64,000 nt of DNA, from contig NZ_AKWY02000018.1 in the NCBI RefSeq assembly GCF_000306255.2, positions 1-64,000 on the forward strand. Reading direction: 5' to 3'. This document shows, one piece after another, positions 16,433-24,213 of this stretch. Source of the DNA: Leptospira noguchii serovar Panama str. CZ214. GTDB lineage: Bacteria > Spirochaetota > Leptospiria > Leptospirales > Leptospiraceae. Numbering within the stretch: the stretch's first letter is position 1; each line of letters starts with the position of its first letter. A program made the translations under genes and the position numbers. The notes under the pieces were generated by a model. That model saw nothing but the letters and a program-made list of their open reading frames with translations. It did no database searches and was not told the origin of the DNA.

Positions 16433-18021
16433 TTCAAGTAACCCATCGTTTTAAATATCTTATCAAGAACCGATAAGACAGGTTTGAAGTCGTCTTCATC
16501 CCAGTAATGATTTACGAAATTCATACTATTCTTTTTTTGAATTTGAGCAAGGAGATTTTTAGAACCGGTTCTTTCTGCTGTCCAAATCTCCGTCGCTCTC
16601 GCAAAGAGCTCCTCCGTCGTAAGAAAATAAGGAATCAAGCTTTTTTGAGTTCTGCTCAATGCAACAGGAACATCGAGGCCGGGAACTTTTGTTCGCCCCT
16701 CTCTACCGATTTGTTGTAGTCGCTTATACAACTCCGTTTTTTGAACTACGTTTTTAAACTCCGCGAAATCAGGCCCGGAATGACTTTCATATCGTCCATC
16801 CTTACCCAACCAACGATAGTCCATTGCATGCGCGAACTCGTGAACAAAAGTCGATTGGTATGTGTCTTTAAATTTCAATCCGCTGTTGATTTCAATTCGA
16901 TTCGTATTCGGATTAAAAAGGCCCGCGATGTTTTTCTTTAAATTAGATCCGGCGAGATAATGGACTCCGATGTTGGTTCGATCCTTTGGAAATTTCAAAA
17001 TGGAATCCAGATCGGAAATCGTTTTTTGAATGTTGGCGTGAACTGTCGGATCGGGAAGATTCAGATTTACTGAATGTAAAATCGGAACGATTGATTGAGT
17101 TTGAGGACGTGGGGGAAGTATAATTTTGGGGGAAGAACCAGAAGGCTTCGGATTATTCTTTTTAGATCCCTGTGGTCCCCATGAAGGTTCTGCCCAGCAC
17201 CGACAACGATAATCGTCACCGGGAGCCAGTCGAGCAGGCAGCCCACCTTTGCGATTAACAAAGGGAAGTTCTCCCCACTTGTAAAATTTATCTGCGACAT
17301 GTGAATGAGAATCTCGAACCTTAGAGTCTTTTTGAGTTCTCCAAACGAAGCCGGGAAATCCGGCATTTGTTTGCCTGAGTTTGTTTTGTTGGCTGAAAAA
17401 TTTTCCGGTTTGGTCTTTCGCCCAAAACTCCGCACGACGTTCGGAAACTCCAGTTGCGTTTTGGATTTGGGTAGCAATGTCCTGATACTTCAATCTTTTG
17501 GTAAGTCCATCGGTTACGATTTTCTGAACAGCTTCGAAGTGGTCTCGGAAAGCGTTGGACGCAAGACTCGATTGTTCCTTTATCATCTTGTTAACTCGGT
17601 CCCAAATTTCGCCGGACTCTTTTTGAGAGACTGGAATTCCAGGAACGCGAAACAACGATCGATCACCTCCTACAACCCCAGCGCGAGGCGGGAAGTTCAT
17701 ACTTTCATATTGTTTGTTAATGAACGAATTCGTTTTGTCCCGAGACCACGCATCGATCATTTGAACGTTTTGTTTGATCTGGGATTCGAATTCTTTTCGA
17801 GGAGCGAAATCCCCATATTGATTTTTGAGTTGGTTGAGCAAGACTCGGAGATCGGAAACATCCAACCGAACAACAGGCTCAAAGAAATAGCCATCCGCAC
17901 GTGCCTCTTTAGAATAGGTTTGAACACCGTTGAGGATTACAGAGTTTACCTGTTTGGCAAAACGGGAAACCTCATCTCTCCAAAGTTTGGAATATTGTAG
18001 TTCTAAACTTAGCGGATACAC
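16429..18021 (-). CDS. gpF-like head morphogenesis protein with C-terminal zincin domain
   Basis: 530 residues. Residues 150-300 carry the SPP1 gp7 / Mu gpF head-morphogenesis signature: ASNAFRDHFEAVQKI, then GVSERRAEFWAKDQTGKFFS, VWRTQKDSKVRDSHSHVADK and the D-D-Y-R-C-R-C-W-A ending. Residues 340-530 are a separate domain with FVHEFAHAMDYRW, a HExxH-type zinc protease motif at H394-E-F-A-H398, followed by a downstream TTEELFARATEIW helix whose Glu could be the third ligand. Fusions of gpF with a polymorphic-toxin-like or metallopeptidase domain occur in other phages. It follows the portal gene after an untranslated 188-bp gap. Confidence 0.8.
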   Translation of the reverse strand: MYPLSLELQYSKLWRDEVSRFAKQVNSVILNGVQTYSKEARADGYFFEPVVRLDVSDLRVLLNQLKNQYGDFAPRKEFESQIKQNVQMIDAWSRDKTNSFINKQYESMNFPPRAGVVGGDRSLFRVPGIPVSQKESGEIWDRVNKMIKEQSSLASNAFRDHFEAVQKIVTDGLTKRLKYQDIATQIQNATGVSERRAEFWAKDQTGKFFSQQNKLRQTNAGFPGFVWRTQKDSKVRDSHSHVADKFYKWGELPFVNRKGGLPARLAPGDDYRCRCWAEPSWGPQGSKKNNPKPSGSSPKIILPPRPQTQSIVPILHSVNLNLPDPTVHANIQKTISDLDSILKFPKDRTNIGVHYLAGSNLKKNIAGLFNPNTNRIEINSGLKFKDTYQSTFVHEFAHAMDYRWLGKDGRYESHSGPDFAEFKNVVQKTELYKRLQQIGREGRTKVPGLDVPVALSRTQKSLIPYFLTTEELFARATEIWTAERTGSKNLLAQIQKKNSMNFVNHYWDEDDFKPVLSVLDKIFKTMGYLK

Positions 18022-18209
18022 GGTTTTTTCCCCTTTTTCAGTGCAGGATGGAAAAATGGGTTTACGACGGCAAAAGGCAGGTTGTTATTTTTAAATAGGA
18101 CTTGTTCAGCATTGTTCAGCAAACCGCAAGTTGGCCAAAGATACCCCCAAAGTCCAAAAACCCCGGAAAATGGCCTTATATTCGATTCTTGGAACATTCA
18201 AAATTACTG
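18022..18209. other. Gap between portal and gpF-like genes
   Basis: This 188-bp stretch lies between two otherwise tightly packed late genes. A short minus-strand open frame of 62 codons overlaps it but reads as an unusual Trp/Cys/Phe/Asn-rich string, and I see no homology. It contains no recognisable terminator or promoter. Possibly the remnant of a lost small gene. Confidence 0.35.
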
Positions 18210-19637
18210 TTAAACAGGACGATTAAATTCTTCAGGGTTTGAAAGACCCGGTTCGCTAAAATCTAAGTGGCCGCTATCATCTCGAGAGTAATCGAAATTT
18301 TCCATTTCAGGAAATCTCTTTTGCTTAACCTCCCCAGGTGAAAGGGAACCGATTGTTACATAGATTTGATCCGCTTGAGCGTTCTTGAGGTTTGTATCGG
18401 CTTCGGATGCAGGGGAAGATTTACACAACGTTTTAAATTTAAACTTCCAGTCGAGAGATGCGAAATCGCCATTTAGAAGTCTGTAAATCTGTCCCTCAGT
18501 CGATCGGATTCGTAATTTGATAAATTGGTCTATGATGGGACGGACTTTGAGTTCCTGAAAGCGAGAAACATCCTCGAAATAACTTACGTCGTCCGATGGA
18601 TCACTATTCCCAATATTGATTACGGATTGTGTTCGCCCTAAAATTTTCGAAATAGGTATTTTTGAGAGACCTGACAAGACTTTAAAAATGAATGAAAACA
18701 GAGTTTCGAGTTGTGAATCAGAAATCCCCGAGTTTCCAAGACGAGTAAGAGTCTCGTCTTTTCCGAGCATTGCAGTGGACTGAGTGGAAAGCGTATGTCG
18801 TAACAGCCGAAGAAACTCCATCGTTTTTTCGGGAGAAGCAGAGTCCAATTTGTCCGTTGTAAGAACCTTTACGGCCATCTCAAAAATCATGGAAGTCGTC
18901 GACCAAAGGGCCGTATCGATTGCAACAATCCCATCGTAGACTTTTTCTACTAAGGAAATGCCCCTCTGAGAATCCCAGTTCCAGCTATTGACCAACCAGT
19001 GTGACCGGGAAGAATCTAACTCTACGCCAGATACAGAACAAATCGGCTCGTTATAGAACTTAGAAAGCGGATCGCTCGTTTTTCTCCTGACGGAAAAGCG
19101 ACTCGCATCGATTATGTTTATGAATTCGAGATTCCGAATCGTTTCGGGCATTGGTTGACGAAGCATGAAATCGGTCTGTGGAATATCCGATTTAATTCCC
19201 CAAAAAAGCAGAGAGCCACCGTGATTCATCCGAGAGCCTTGAATATGTTCTGTAATTTTTTCCTGAAGCTTGAACTCCTCCATTTCATTCATCAAAATTC
19301 TGGATATGTTTAGGCCTTTGATACCTGAGTCCGGATCATCCTTATCTCGATTTGTTTCGATTTCGATCCATGCGCGGGTTGCATCTTCCGAGACGGAATC
19401 AACTATGTTGGCGAGGAAACCGTTTGATTCGTAAAGCGCGCGTGCAGTCACTGGAAAAATCCGTTCGGGATTTGGTGCAACACCTCGTAGTTTATCTCTT
19501 CCTGTAATGCCTTTACCGGATGCCATGTGCATCAGGGTATCGAGTCGGGCAACGGATTCAGATGCGTCCAATTTTGCAACGCGGACGGATGTATCGATTC
19601 CTAAGTTCTTATAATAATTGCGACGCTTACGAGCCAT
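18210..19637 (-). CDS. Phage portal protein (DUF1073)
   Basis: 475 residues from the ATG at 19637, chosen because it forms a TAATG overlap with the terminase stop and follows AAGGAAGG; a GTG two codons earlier is possible. Portal features: ARALYESNGFLANIVDSVSE near the N-terminus, then TRAWIEI, the segment NHGGSLLFWGI, INIIDASRFSVRR, and SKIPISKILGRTQSVINIGN, which matches the portal wing/clip pattern LxGIPxtxLFGrsPaGlnatg. The DUF1073 family is sometimes labelled anti-CBASS Acb1, but this protein has the full portal body. Role: dodecameric ring at the capsid vertex for DNA passage. Confidence 0.85.
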   Translation of the reverse strand: MARKRRNYYKNLGIDTSVRVAKLDASESVARLDTLMHMASGKGITGRDKLRGVAPNPERIFPVTARALYESNGFLANIVDSVSEDATRAWIEIETNRDKDDPDSGIKGLNISRILMNEMEEFKLQEKITEHIQGSRMNHGGSLLFWGIKSDIPQTDFMLRQPMPETIRNLEFINIIDASRFSVRRKTSDPLSKFYNEPICSVSGVELDSSRSHWLVNSWNWDSQRGISLVEKVYDGIVAIDTALWSTTSMIFEMAVKVLTTDKLDSASPEKTMEFLRLLRHTLSTQSTAMLGKDETLTRLGNSGISDSQLETLFSFIFKVLSGLSKIPISKILGRTQSVINIGNSDPSDDVSYFEDVSRFQELKVRPIIDQFIKLRIRSTEGQIYRLLNGDFASLDWKFKFKTLCKSSPASEADTNLKNAQADQIYVTIGSLSPGEVKQKRFPEMENFDYSRDDSGHLDFSEPGLSNPEEFNRPV

Positions 19638-20386
19638 TACCACCTTCCTTCGTTTAGGAGCATTTCAAAAAATCCGATCCGATTTTTCATTCCTTCCGCC
19701 TGGGGGCCGAATTTTGTTTCTTTGATGAGACCAGCCAACGAATCCGGGGCGTCGTCGTGGCGTTCTATGATTTCCGAATATTCTAAAATCTGCTTGATAT
19801 ACTTCGTAGAGACAAAACGAGAAAATCGAATTTTATCCCAGTTCATTCGGACGTATTGTTGAATTCTAAACTCTTTCGAACCGGAACTCATAATTCCCTT
19901 ACTGGAAATGTTTCGCCTATTCATTTCTATTTCTAATGCTGTTTCCCCTTTGTTGTTTTCTATGAAAAGGCGAGTTACGTTATGTTGTTTACAAAGCTTC
20001 TCAACTCGATCGTAAGATTCTAAAAGTCCTGCACGCCATATTTCACCAGCGCAAACATAGAACTTCTCTCCGTTCGGTCCACCCGCAGAAAATGCATTGA
20101 AGTCTTTTTTCCTATTCGCTTCACGAAACGCCGGGTCCCAAAACGCAAATATCTTTACATCATTTGGAGTTTCTTCATATTTCGGGTCACTGAAAATTCT
20201 TTCGGCAACATCCATTGGAATTTGTTGATAAAGAGCACTGAATCGGGTTTCTCCAATCCGAGACCTCAGTTTCAAAACATTCTCAATTTTAAATCTTTCA
20301 GGCCAAAGAGAAGTCCCGTCTTCTAAAATTGCAGGAAGACGGAGAACATGCCATTCACCTTTTATCTCAGGCTCAAACAGCTTCAA
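19637..20386 (-). CDS. Terminase large subunit, C-terminal nuclease part (split)
   Basis: 249 residues from a TTG start that lies inside the end of the N-terminal part. It begins KLFEPEIKGEWHVLRLPAIL, then SLWPERFKIENV, which is the ATPase-nuclease linker of terminases (W-x-V-L-x-L-P-A-I), and contains the nuclease motif IFAFWDPAFREANRKKDFNA (metal-binding D in WDPAF, then D in KKDFNAF) with a later D-D-A-P-D-S-L. It is in the +1 frame relative to the N-terminal half. Either the gene is broken by a one-base insertion or the two parts are made separately by coupled TTG initiation or frameshift. Confidence 0.82.
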   Translation of the reverse strand: MKLFEPEIKGEWHVLRLPAILEDGTSLWPERFKIENVLKLRSRIGETRFSALYQQIPMDVAERIFSDPKYEETPNDVKIFAFWDPAFREANRKKDFNAFSAGGPNGEKFYVCAGEIWRAGLLESYDRVEKLCKQHNVTRLFIENNKGETALEIEMNRRNISSKGIMSSGSKEFRIQQYVRMNWDKIRFSRFVSTKYIKQILEYSEIIERHDDAPDSLAGLIKETKFGPQAEGMKNRIGFFEMLLNEGRW

Positions 20387-21104
20387 TTTCGGACTCCTTA
20401 TCTTCTCCGGTTAATCTTCCGGTAAGGTCATTGCGCAACCAACGAGTATGAGGAATCAAGATAATCCCGTTAGGAGAAAGACGCGTTTCTCCAACAGACA
20501 TAAAATTCTCGATGATTTTTTCAGAGATTACCTCCGATGTCGCTTCCTCTCGATTCTTATACGGATCATCGACAACTAACAAATCTGCGCCGTCTCCGTT
20601 GAATCCTCCCTTGAGTCCTGCACTCAAGACGAGTCCGCCAGATGTCGTTTCCCATTCAGCAGCCGCTCTCATGTCAGGACGAACTTTTACTTTTGGAAAT
20701 ATTTGAGAAAATTGTTCTGATTCTACACAGTCTCGAACCCAACGACCAAAACGCGCGGCTTTCTCATCTGAATAGGAAAGTAATATTACGTTTTTATCTG
20801 GATGCCTACCGATAAACCAAGCAGGGAAGATTCGAGTGCAAATCTGACTTTTGCCCCTTCGTGGTGGCATGTTAATAATGCTTCTCGTGACTTCCCCTTT
20901 CTCCATTTTTTCGAGAAGGTGAATGATCGATTTTATGTGGAGAGGGTCTTCGAATTTTGGATCAATAAAGCGTGCGAAAGCTGCTAAGGATTCTTTGCCA
21001 TACTTTTTTCCGTATAAATTGCGATCTTTCTTCTTAACTTTGGAAAACTCTTTTGTTCCAAGTTCATGAATCGACTCTAATATTTCTAAACCCGAAGACA
21101 TCAT
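20373..21104 (-). CDS. Terminase large subunit, N-terminal ATPase part (split)
   Basis: 243 residues. Walker A MPPRRGKS near residue 80 and Walker B LLVVDDP near residue 175 followed by the coupling region are clear. It ends ...LTGEDKESEIEAV just where the linker to the nuclease should begin; deleting one base in GAAATTGAAGCTG restores the continuous reading ...ESEIKLFEPEIK. Combined length 492 is that of a normal single TerL. The start ATG overlaps the small subunit stop. The motor packages DNA into the prohead; if the split is inactivating, the prophage cannot package. Confidence 0.85.
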   Translation of the reverse strand: MMSSGLEILESIHELGTKEFSKVKKKDRNLYGKKYGKESLAAFARFIDPKFEDPLHIKSIIHLLEKMEKGEVTRSIINMPPRRGKSQICTRIFPAWFIGRHPDKNVILLSYSDEKAARFGRWVRDCVESEQFSQIFPKVKVRPDMRAAAEWETTSGGLVLSAGLKGGFNGDGADLLVVDDPYKNREEATSEVISEKIIENFMSVGETRLSPNGIILIPHTRWLRNDLTGRLTGEDKESEIEAV

Positions 21105-21658
21105 GGAACCTGATTTACTTTAGAAAGTTTAAATGCTTCGATTTCTTGATGAATTTCGAGAGCCAAATTCTTTTCCCAGTGGTCGCTGATTGCTCTTCCA
21201 ACTGGTTCACATCGTTTAAAGATTTTTAAAACGATTCCAATTATCTCACTTGGATTCAGTTGTGCTCCATATTTTTGCGGCAACGTCAATTCAAGTTCTG
21301 AGATTGCTTTATAAGCATAGATAGCGTTATCAAGACTCGTAAGTTTCGGAGTCTCTTCCGTAATTTTCTTATACAACAAGTCTGCAATCGTCTTAGTTCT
21401 TTTTTGAATTTCTACCATTCGATTTTCAACGATGGCCTCTACTTGTTTTTCTGCCCTCGCGACGAGACGGTTCCGTTTATCATCCCATGTTAAACCATCC
21501 CTGTCTTTTTCCTTCGACCATTCATCGATAGTTTTTGCGGTAGTCTTCGTTCCATATTCAGAACGGATTTGTTTCGCTACGCTATTTTTAGAAGACCCAG
21601 AGCCGGAAATAGCATAGAGGAAAAAAGCGCGTTCTCTTATAGCTGGTTCTGTGCTCAT
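21101..21658 (-). CDS. Terminase small subunit-like protein
   Basis: 185 residues from the internal ATG at 21658 (MSTEPAIRERAFFLYAISGS); an upstream ATG at 21700 would add 14 lysine/asparagine-rich residues and overlap the previous gene by 26 bases, so I prefer the later one. Residues 25-70 have an HTH pattern (SKNSVAKQIRSEYGTKTTAK) like Mu-type small terminase (DUF1804-like) proteins that bind DNA for packaging. It precedes and overlaps the large subunit. Confidence 0.7.
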   Translation of the reverse strand: MSTEPAIRERAFFLYAISGSGSSKNSVAKQIRSEYGTKTTAKTIDEWSKEKDRDGLTWDDKRNRLVARAEKQVEAIVENRMVEIQKRTKTIADLLYKKITEETPKLTSLDNAIYAYKAISELELTLPQKYGAQLNPSEIIGIVLKIFKRCEPVGRAISDHWEKNLALEIHQEIEAFKLSKVNQVP

Positions 21659-21674
21659 TTCTATTTTCTTACGA

Positions 21675-22016
21675 TTAATCTGGTTGTTCTTCCGATGCAA
21701 CCGGAGTGTCGTGAGCGTAATTGATTGCCGCGAATACTCGCTTCATCAGAATTTCGTAAAACGTTGTCGTGAAACAAAAGTTAAGAAGCAGAATCACTGC
21801 ATAGTATCCGAGTTCGGGAATGGAATCCCCAGATGCAAATCTTACAAGTTCGAACACGAGCGCTATCACAGTTGCAAGAATCAGAACAAACCGAGCTTTA
21901 TCACGGCGGACAAATTCGGAGTTGAAAAAACGAAACGCCCACTGGCTCAAAAACAATACGAGAGCCACGTAGAGCGGAATGAATAATCCAATGATAGCCT
22001 GAGTTAAAATTTCCAT
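21675..22016 (-). CDS. Small membrane protein, holin candidate
   Basis: 113 residues with three hydrophobic segments (IIGLFIPLYVALVLFLSQWA; VLILATVIALVFELVRF; LGYYAVILLLNFCFTTTF) and a charged C-terminus (ASEEQPD). It stands next to the endolysin gene, preceded by a GGAG-type ribosome site. Three membrane segments and a charged tail fit class I holins, but no family signature is visible. Inferred role: opening the inner membrane for the endolysin. Confidence 0.65.
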   Translation of the reverse strand: MEILTQAIIGLFIPLYVALVLFLSQWAFRFFNSEFVRRDKARFVLILATVIALVFELVRFASGDSIPELGYYAVILLLNFCFTTTFYEILMKRVFAAINYAHDTPVASEEQPD

Positions 22017-22029
22017 AATTATACTCTCC

Positions 22030-22716
22030 TTATATTAGATTTTTGGATTTTAAAAACTTCGCCGGGTCCATCGGTTTGGGCCAGGACTGTTCCTTTTTAT
22101 TCCAAGGCCAAACTTCAAAATGTAAATGTGGTCCCATGGAATAACCGAGATTTCCAGATCTTCCGATGATCATTCCGGCCTTTACGTTTTGTCCCTCGGA
22201 AACGATGGAATCGACATGTTTGAATTTGTATTGATTTCTGGTATGGATTCCAACAGCGATTATGTATGGAGTCCAAGCTCTACCTTTAGGAATCTTATTT
22301 TTAGAAATCAAATCCATCCAGGTTCCGGATTCGTAATCATAACGAAATCGAACCGGATACTTTTCGTCTTTCTTGAGAACTGTTTTAATAATACAGTCTT
22401 CAGGAATTTTGATTTTCCTTTCGCCTCCTAAATCGATCCCCAAATGGAACTGTCTCGAAGGTTTTCCGTTTATACTCAGAATTCTCCAACCAAACGGAGA
22501 CGTTATGTGTGGTTCATCGACTGGGCATACAAAGACCGGACCGAAAACTGGAGGAAATGTTGGAAGACTTGCTTCCGAACCGATCCGATTCGTTTTTGCT
22601 TTCGATAGAGTCGAATCGTTCCAGTAGTGTTGTGTTTTCTGGATCGCGTCGAAATCAAGAAAATGTTTTTGTATTTTAAATGAAGCGGATTTCAAAAAAT
22701 CTAATATTGGATTCAT
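22030..22716 (-). CDS. M23 (LytM-type) peptidase endolysin
   Basis: 228 residues. The catalytic zinc residues are visible: H91 and D95 in FHLGIDLGG, then H197/H199 in GPHLHFEVWP. The domain spans about residues 66-220; the N-terminal 60 residues are helical and have no signal peptide. M23 endopeptidases cut peptidoglycan cross-links. The start ATG overlaps the spanin candidate stop (ATGA). The arrangement holin, endolysin, spanin is a lysis cassette, placed next to the terminase genes. Export without a signal peptide would rely on the holin. Confidence 0.86.
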   Translation of the reverse strand: MNPILDFLKSASFKIQKHFLDFDAIQKTQHYWNDSTLSKAKTNRIGSEASLPTFPPVFGPVFVCPVDEPHITSPFGWRILSINGKPSRQFHLGIDLGGERKIKIPEDCIIKTVLKKDEKYPVRFRYDYESGTWMDLISKNKIPKGRAWTPYIIAVGIHTRNQYKFKHVDSIVSEGQNVKAGMIIGRSGNLGYSMGPHLHFEVWPWNKKEQSWPKPMDPAKFLKSKNLI

Positions 22717-23153
22717 ACGATTCTTCCTCCCAAAAGGCTACTAACAACTGGAAGCCCGTTGCGCCTCAAGGCCAGAATTGCCGCTACAACCAAAACAAGA
22801 ACGAGCAACAGAAAGATTCCAAACCCAAGGATTGCGTAGTAAGTCCAACGAATTCCTTCACCCTTTCCGGCTTCTTTAGATACCTTAGTTAATTGCACGT
22901 CCTTCTTCTCGTTCGATACGTTACAACGATTCAACGCTTCGTTTAGTCGTCGTATCTCTTTCGCGTTTTCGATGTTACGCGCATCGCATCGATCCAGTTC
23001 TGACATTGCTCGTTCCGTTGCACCTGGACGATCCTCGATCAAAGCCGTTTTCGTTTCTTTAATTTGTTTACTGTCTTCTCTTACGGTTGGCGGAAGTTTT
23101 TGAAAAACCGCGCACGCACCTAAAAGCAAAATTATAACTGAAATCTTTTTCAT
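22713..23153 (-). CDS. Spanin candidate: lipoprotein with C-terminal membrane segment
   Basis: 146 residues. The N-terminus MKKISVIILLLGACAVFQK is a lipoprotein signal with a LLGAC lipobox (C14 as the lipidated residue). A charged, probably coiled middle (ENAKEIRRLNEALNRCNVSN) is followed by one hydrophobic segment, YYAILGFGIFLLLVLVLVVA, near residues 106-125 and a short basic tail. One protein lipidated in the outer membrane and anchored in the inner membrane is the topology of unimolecular spanins. Position after the M23 endolysin in the lysis cassette supports this. No sequence similarity to a named spanin is claimed. Confidence 0.6.
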   Translation of the reverse strand: MKKISVIILLLGACAVFQKLPPTVREDSKQIKETKTALIEDRPGATERAMSELDRCDARNIENAKEIRRLNEALNRCNVSNEKKDVQLTKVSKEAGKGEGIRWTYYAILGFGIFLLLVLVLVVAAILALRRNGLPVVSSLLGGRIV

Positions 23154-23710
23154 CCTGCTCCTCCGTGATCTTTGGTCGAAATTGAAATGTGCTCAGCATC
23201 CCCAGCGAGTATTCGGAAATTGGTGGCGTGATTTTTGAATCGATCCTTCGGAAAGTTTATGTTCAAGAAAATTCCGTTTTTCTGAACTACATCGATTAAG
23301 ATTTTTGAGAGTGCGCTAACTGCCGCAGAGGATATGTAATCAACATTCAAAAGAGAGAACGTCAACTTTACATTCGGATACGGGTTACCGAGTTTTGCCC
23401 GGACTTCGCTGACAAGATTAAAAAGAAAGTCATAAAACATTTCTGTGTCGCGGACTCGAAGTGAGTTTATGAATTGTATAGACGTTACGTGTTCCTGAAT
23501 GAACCGCGCACCCGGAAGAGAGTTCGTCTGAATTTGAACGACAGAGATTGTATCTTTTGAATCCAGTCGTTTTGTGATGAGTTTGGAAAGAAGTCCGAAA
23601 ATGGATCCAAGCGGCTTTCGATAAACCAGAAGGACCATAAAAAATAATATTATGGAAACAAGAAATAGAGAGATATGATCGATTTGTAGAAGTGCTTTTA
23701 ATTCATCCAT
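23150..23710 (-). CDS. Membrane protein with STAS-like C-terminal domain
   Basis: 186 residues from ATG at 23710; in-frame ATGs at 23830 and 23863 would overlap the upstream gene by 44-77 bases, so the start is uncertain. One hydrophobic segment (LFLVSIILFFMVLLV) near the N-terminus, then a cytosolic domain with NVKLTFSLLNVDYISSAAVS followed by ALSKILIDVVQKNG, which resembles the STAS pattern (a beta strand, D-S-S/A-G helix, then K-x-G strand). STAS domains often bind partners or nucleotides. The 3' end overlaps the spanin candidate by 4 bases. What it does in a lysis cassette is unknown. Confidence 0.5.
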   Translation of the reverse strand: MDELKALLQIDHISLFLVSIILFFMVLLVYRKPLGSIFGLLSKLITKRLDSKDTISVVQIQTNSLPGARFIQEHVTSIQFINSLRVRDTEMFYDFLFNLVSEVRAKLGNPYPNVKLTFSLLNVDYISSAAVSALSKILIDVVQKNGIFLNINFPKDRFKNHATNFRILAGDAEHISISTKDHGGAG

Positions 23711-23786
23711 GTCACCAATGCTAACATGGGAAATATCGAATGCACAACGTCGGCATTGCCCCCTAAGTGCCGCGATTTCCGCTCGT

Positions 23787-24140
23787 TTATGATTCTTCTC
23801 GATCGCAAAAACGACTTTGAAAAAATTCATCCACTCCAATGCGAGAATAGAGAACCGTTCCATCGTAAAACTTCCAAAATTTTCCTAAGAGTCCTTCGCG
23901 GCGATAATAGCTAATTCTTCGCACGCTTCGCTTGAGTAGAGCTGCAACTTGTTGCGGCGTCATGGTATCTTCCGGATCTTTGGGTATTGCTGGATTCGTT
24001 TGTAAAGTAGCAGAACGTTTTTGCTTTAACTCTTGGATCGGTATGTTTTTAAACAAAGAACCTTCGGTCGTATATCCTGTTACAGTTTGTTTAATATTTT
24101 GTTTATTAGATTTCTGAGAGGTCTTACTTTTTTTGGCCAT
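23787..24140 (-). CDS. Excisionase/MerR-like HTH protein, first late gene
   Basis: 117 residues from the ATG at 24140. The N-terminal half is basic and low-complexity (KKSKTSQKSNKQNIKQTVT); the C-terminal half is a winged-helix excisionase-type domain: MTPQQVAALLKRSVRRISYY followed by RREGLLGKFWKFYDG and a beta wing. It is transcribed leftward as the first gene of the late block, so it might activate or regulate late genes, in the place where Mu has C or Mor-type proteins, but no similarity to those is seen. The intergenic region to the MORN gene (24141-24213) must hold both divergent promoters. Confidence 0.6.
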   Translation of the reverse strand: MAKKSKTSQKSNKQNIKQTVTGYTTEGSLFKNIPIQELKQKRSATLQTNPAIPKDPEDTMTPQQVAALLKRSVRRISYYRREGLLGKFWKFYDGTVLYSRIGVDEFFQSRFCDREES

Positions 24141-24213
24141 ACGGCAGACCAAAACTAAGTTTTCGAATTGTCAAGTCCGGTTGGATATTGATTGTTTTCA
24201 TCTGGAGTAAAAA

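Noticed and set aside
18009..18197. 62-codon frame between portal and gpF-like genes
   Set aside because: Unusual Trp/Cys-rich composition and no coupling; treated as gap.
18210..19637. Anti-CBASS (Acb1) activity for the portal protein
   Set aside because: DUF1073 names sometimes carry this label, but full portal features and gene order support a portal.
21659..21700. Longer start of the terminase small subunit
   Set aside because: Adds a low-complexity basic tail and overlaps the upstream gene; the ATG at 21658 looks better.
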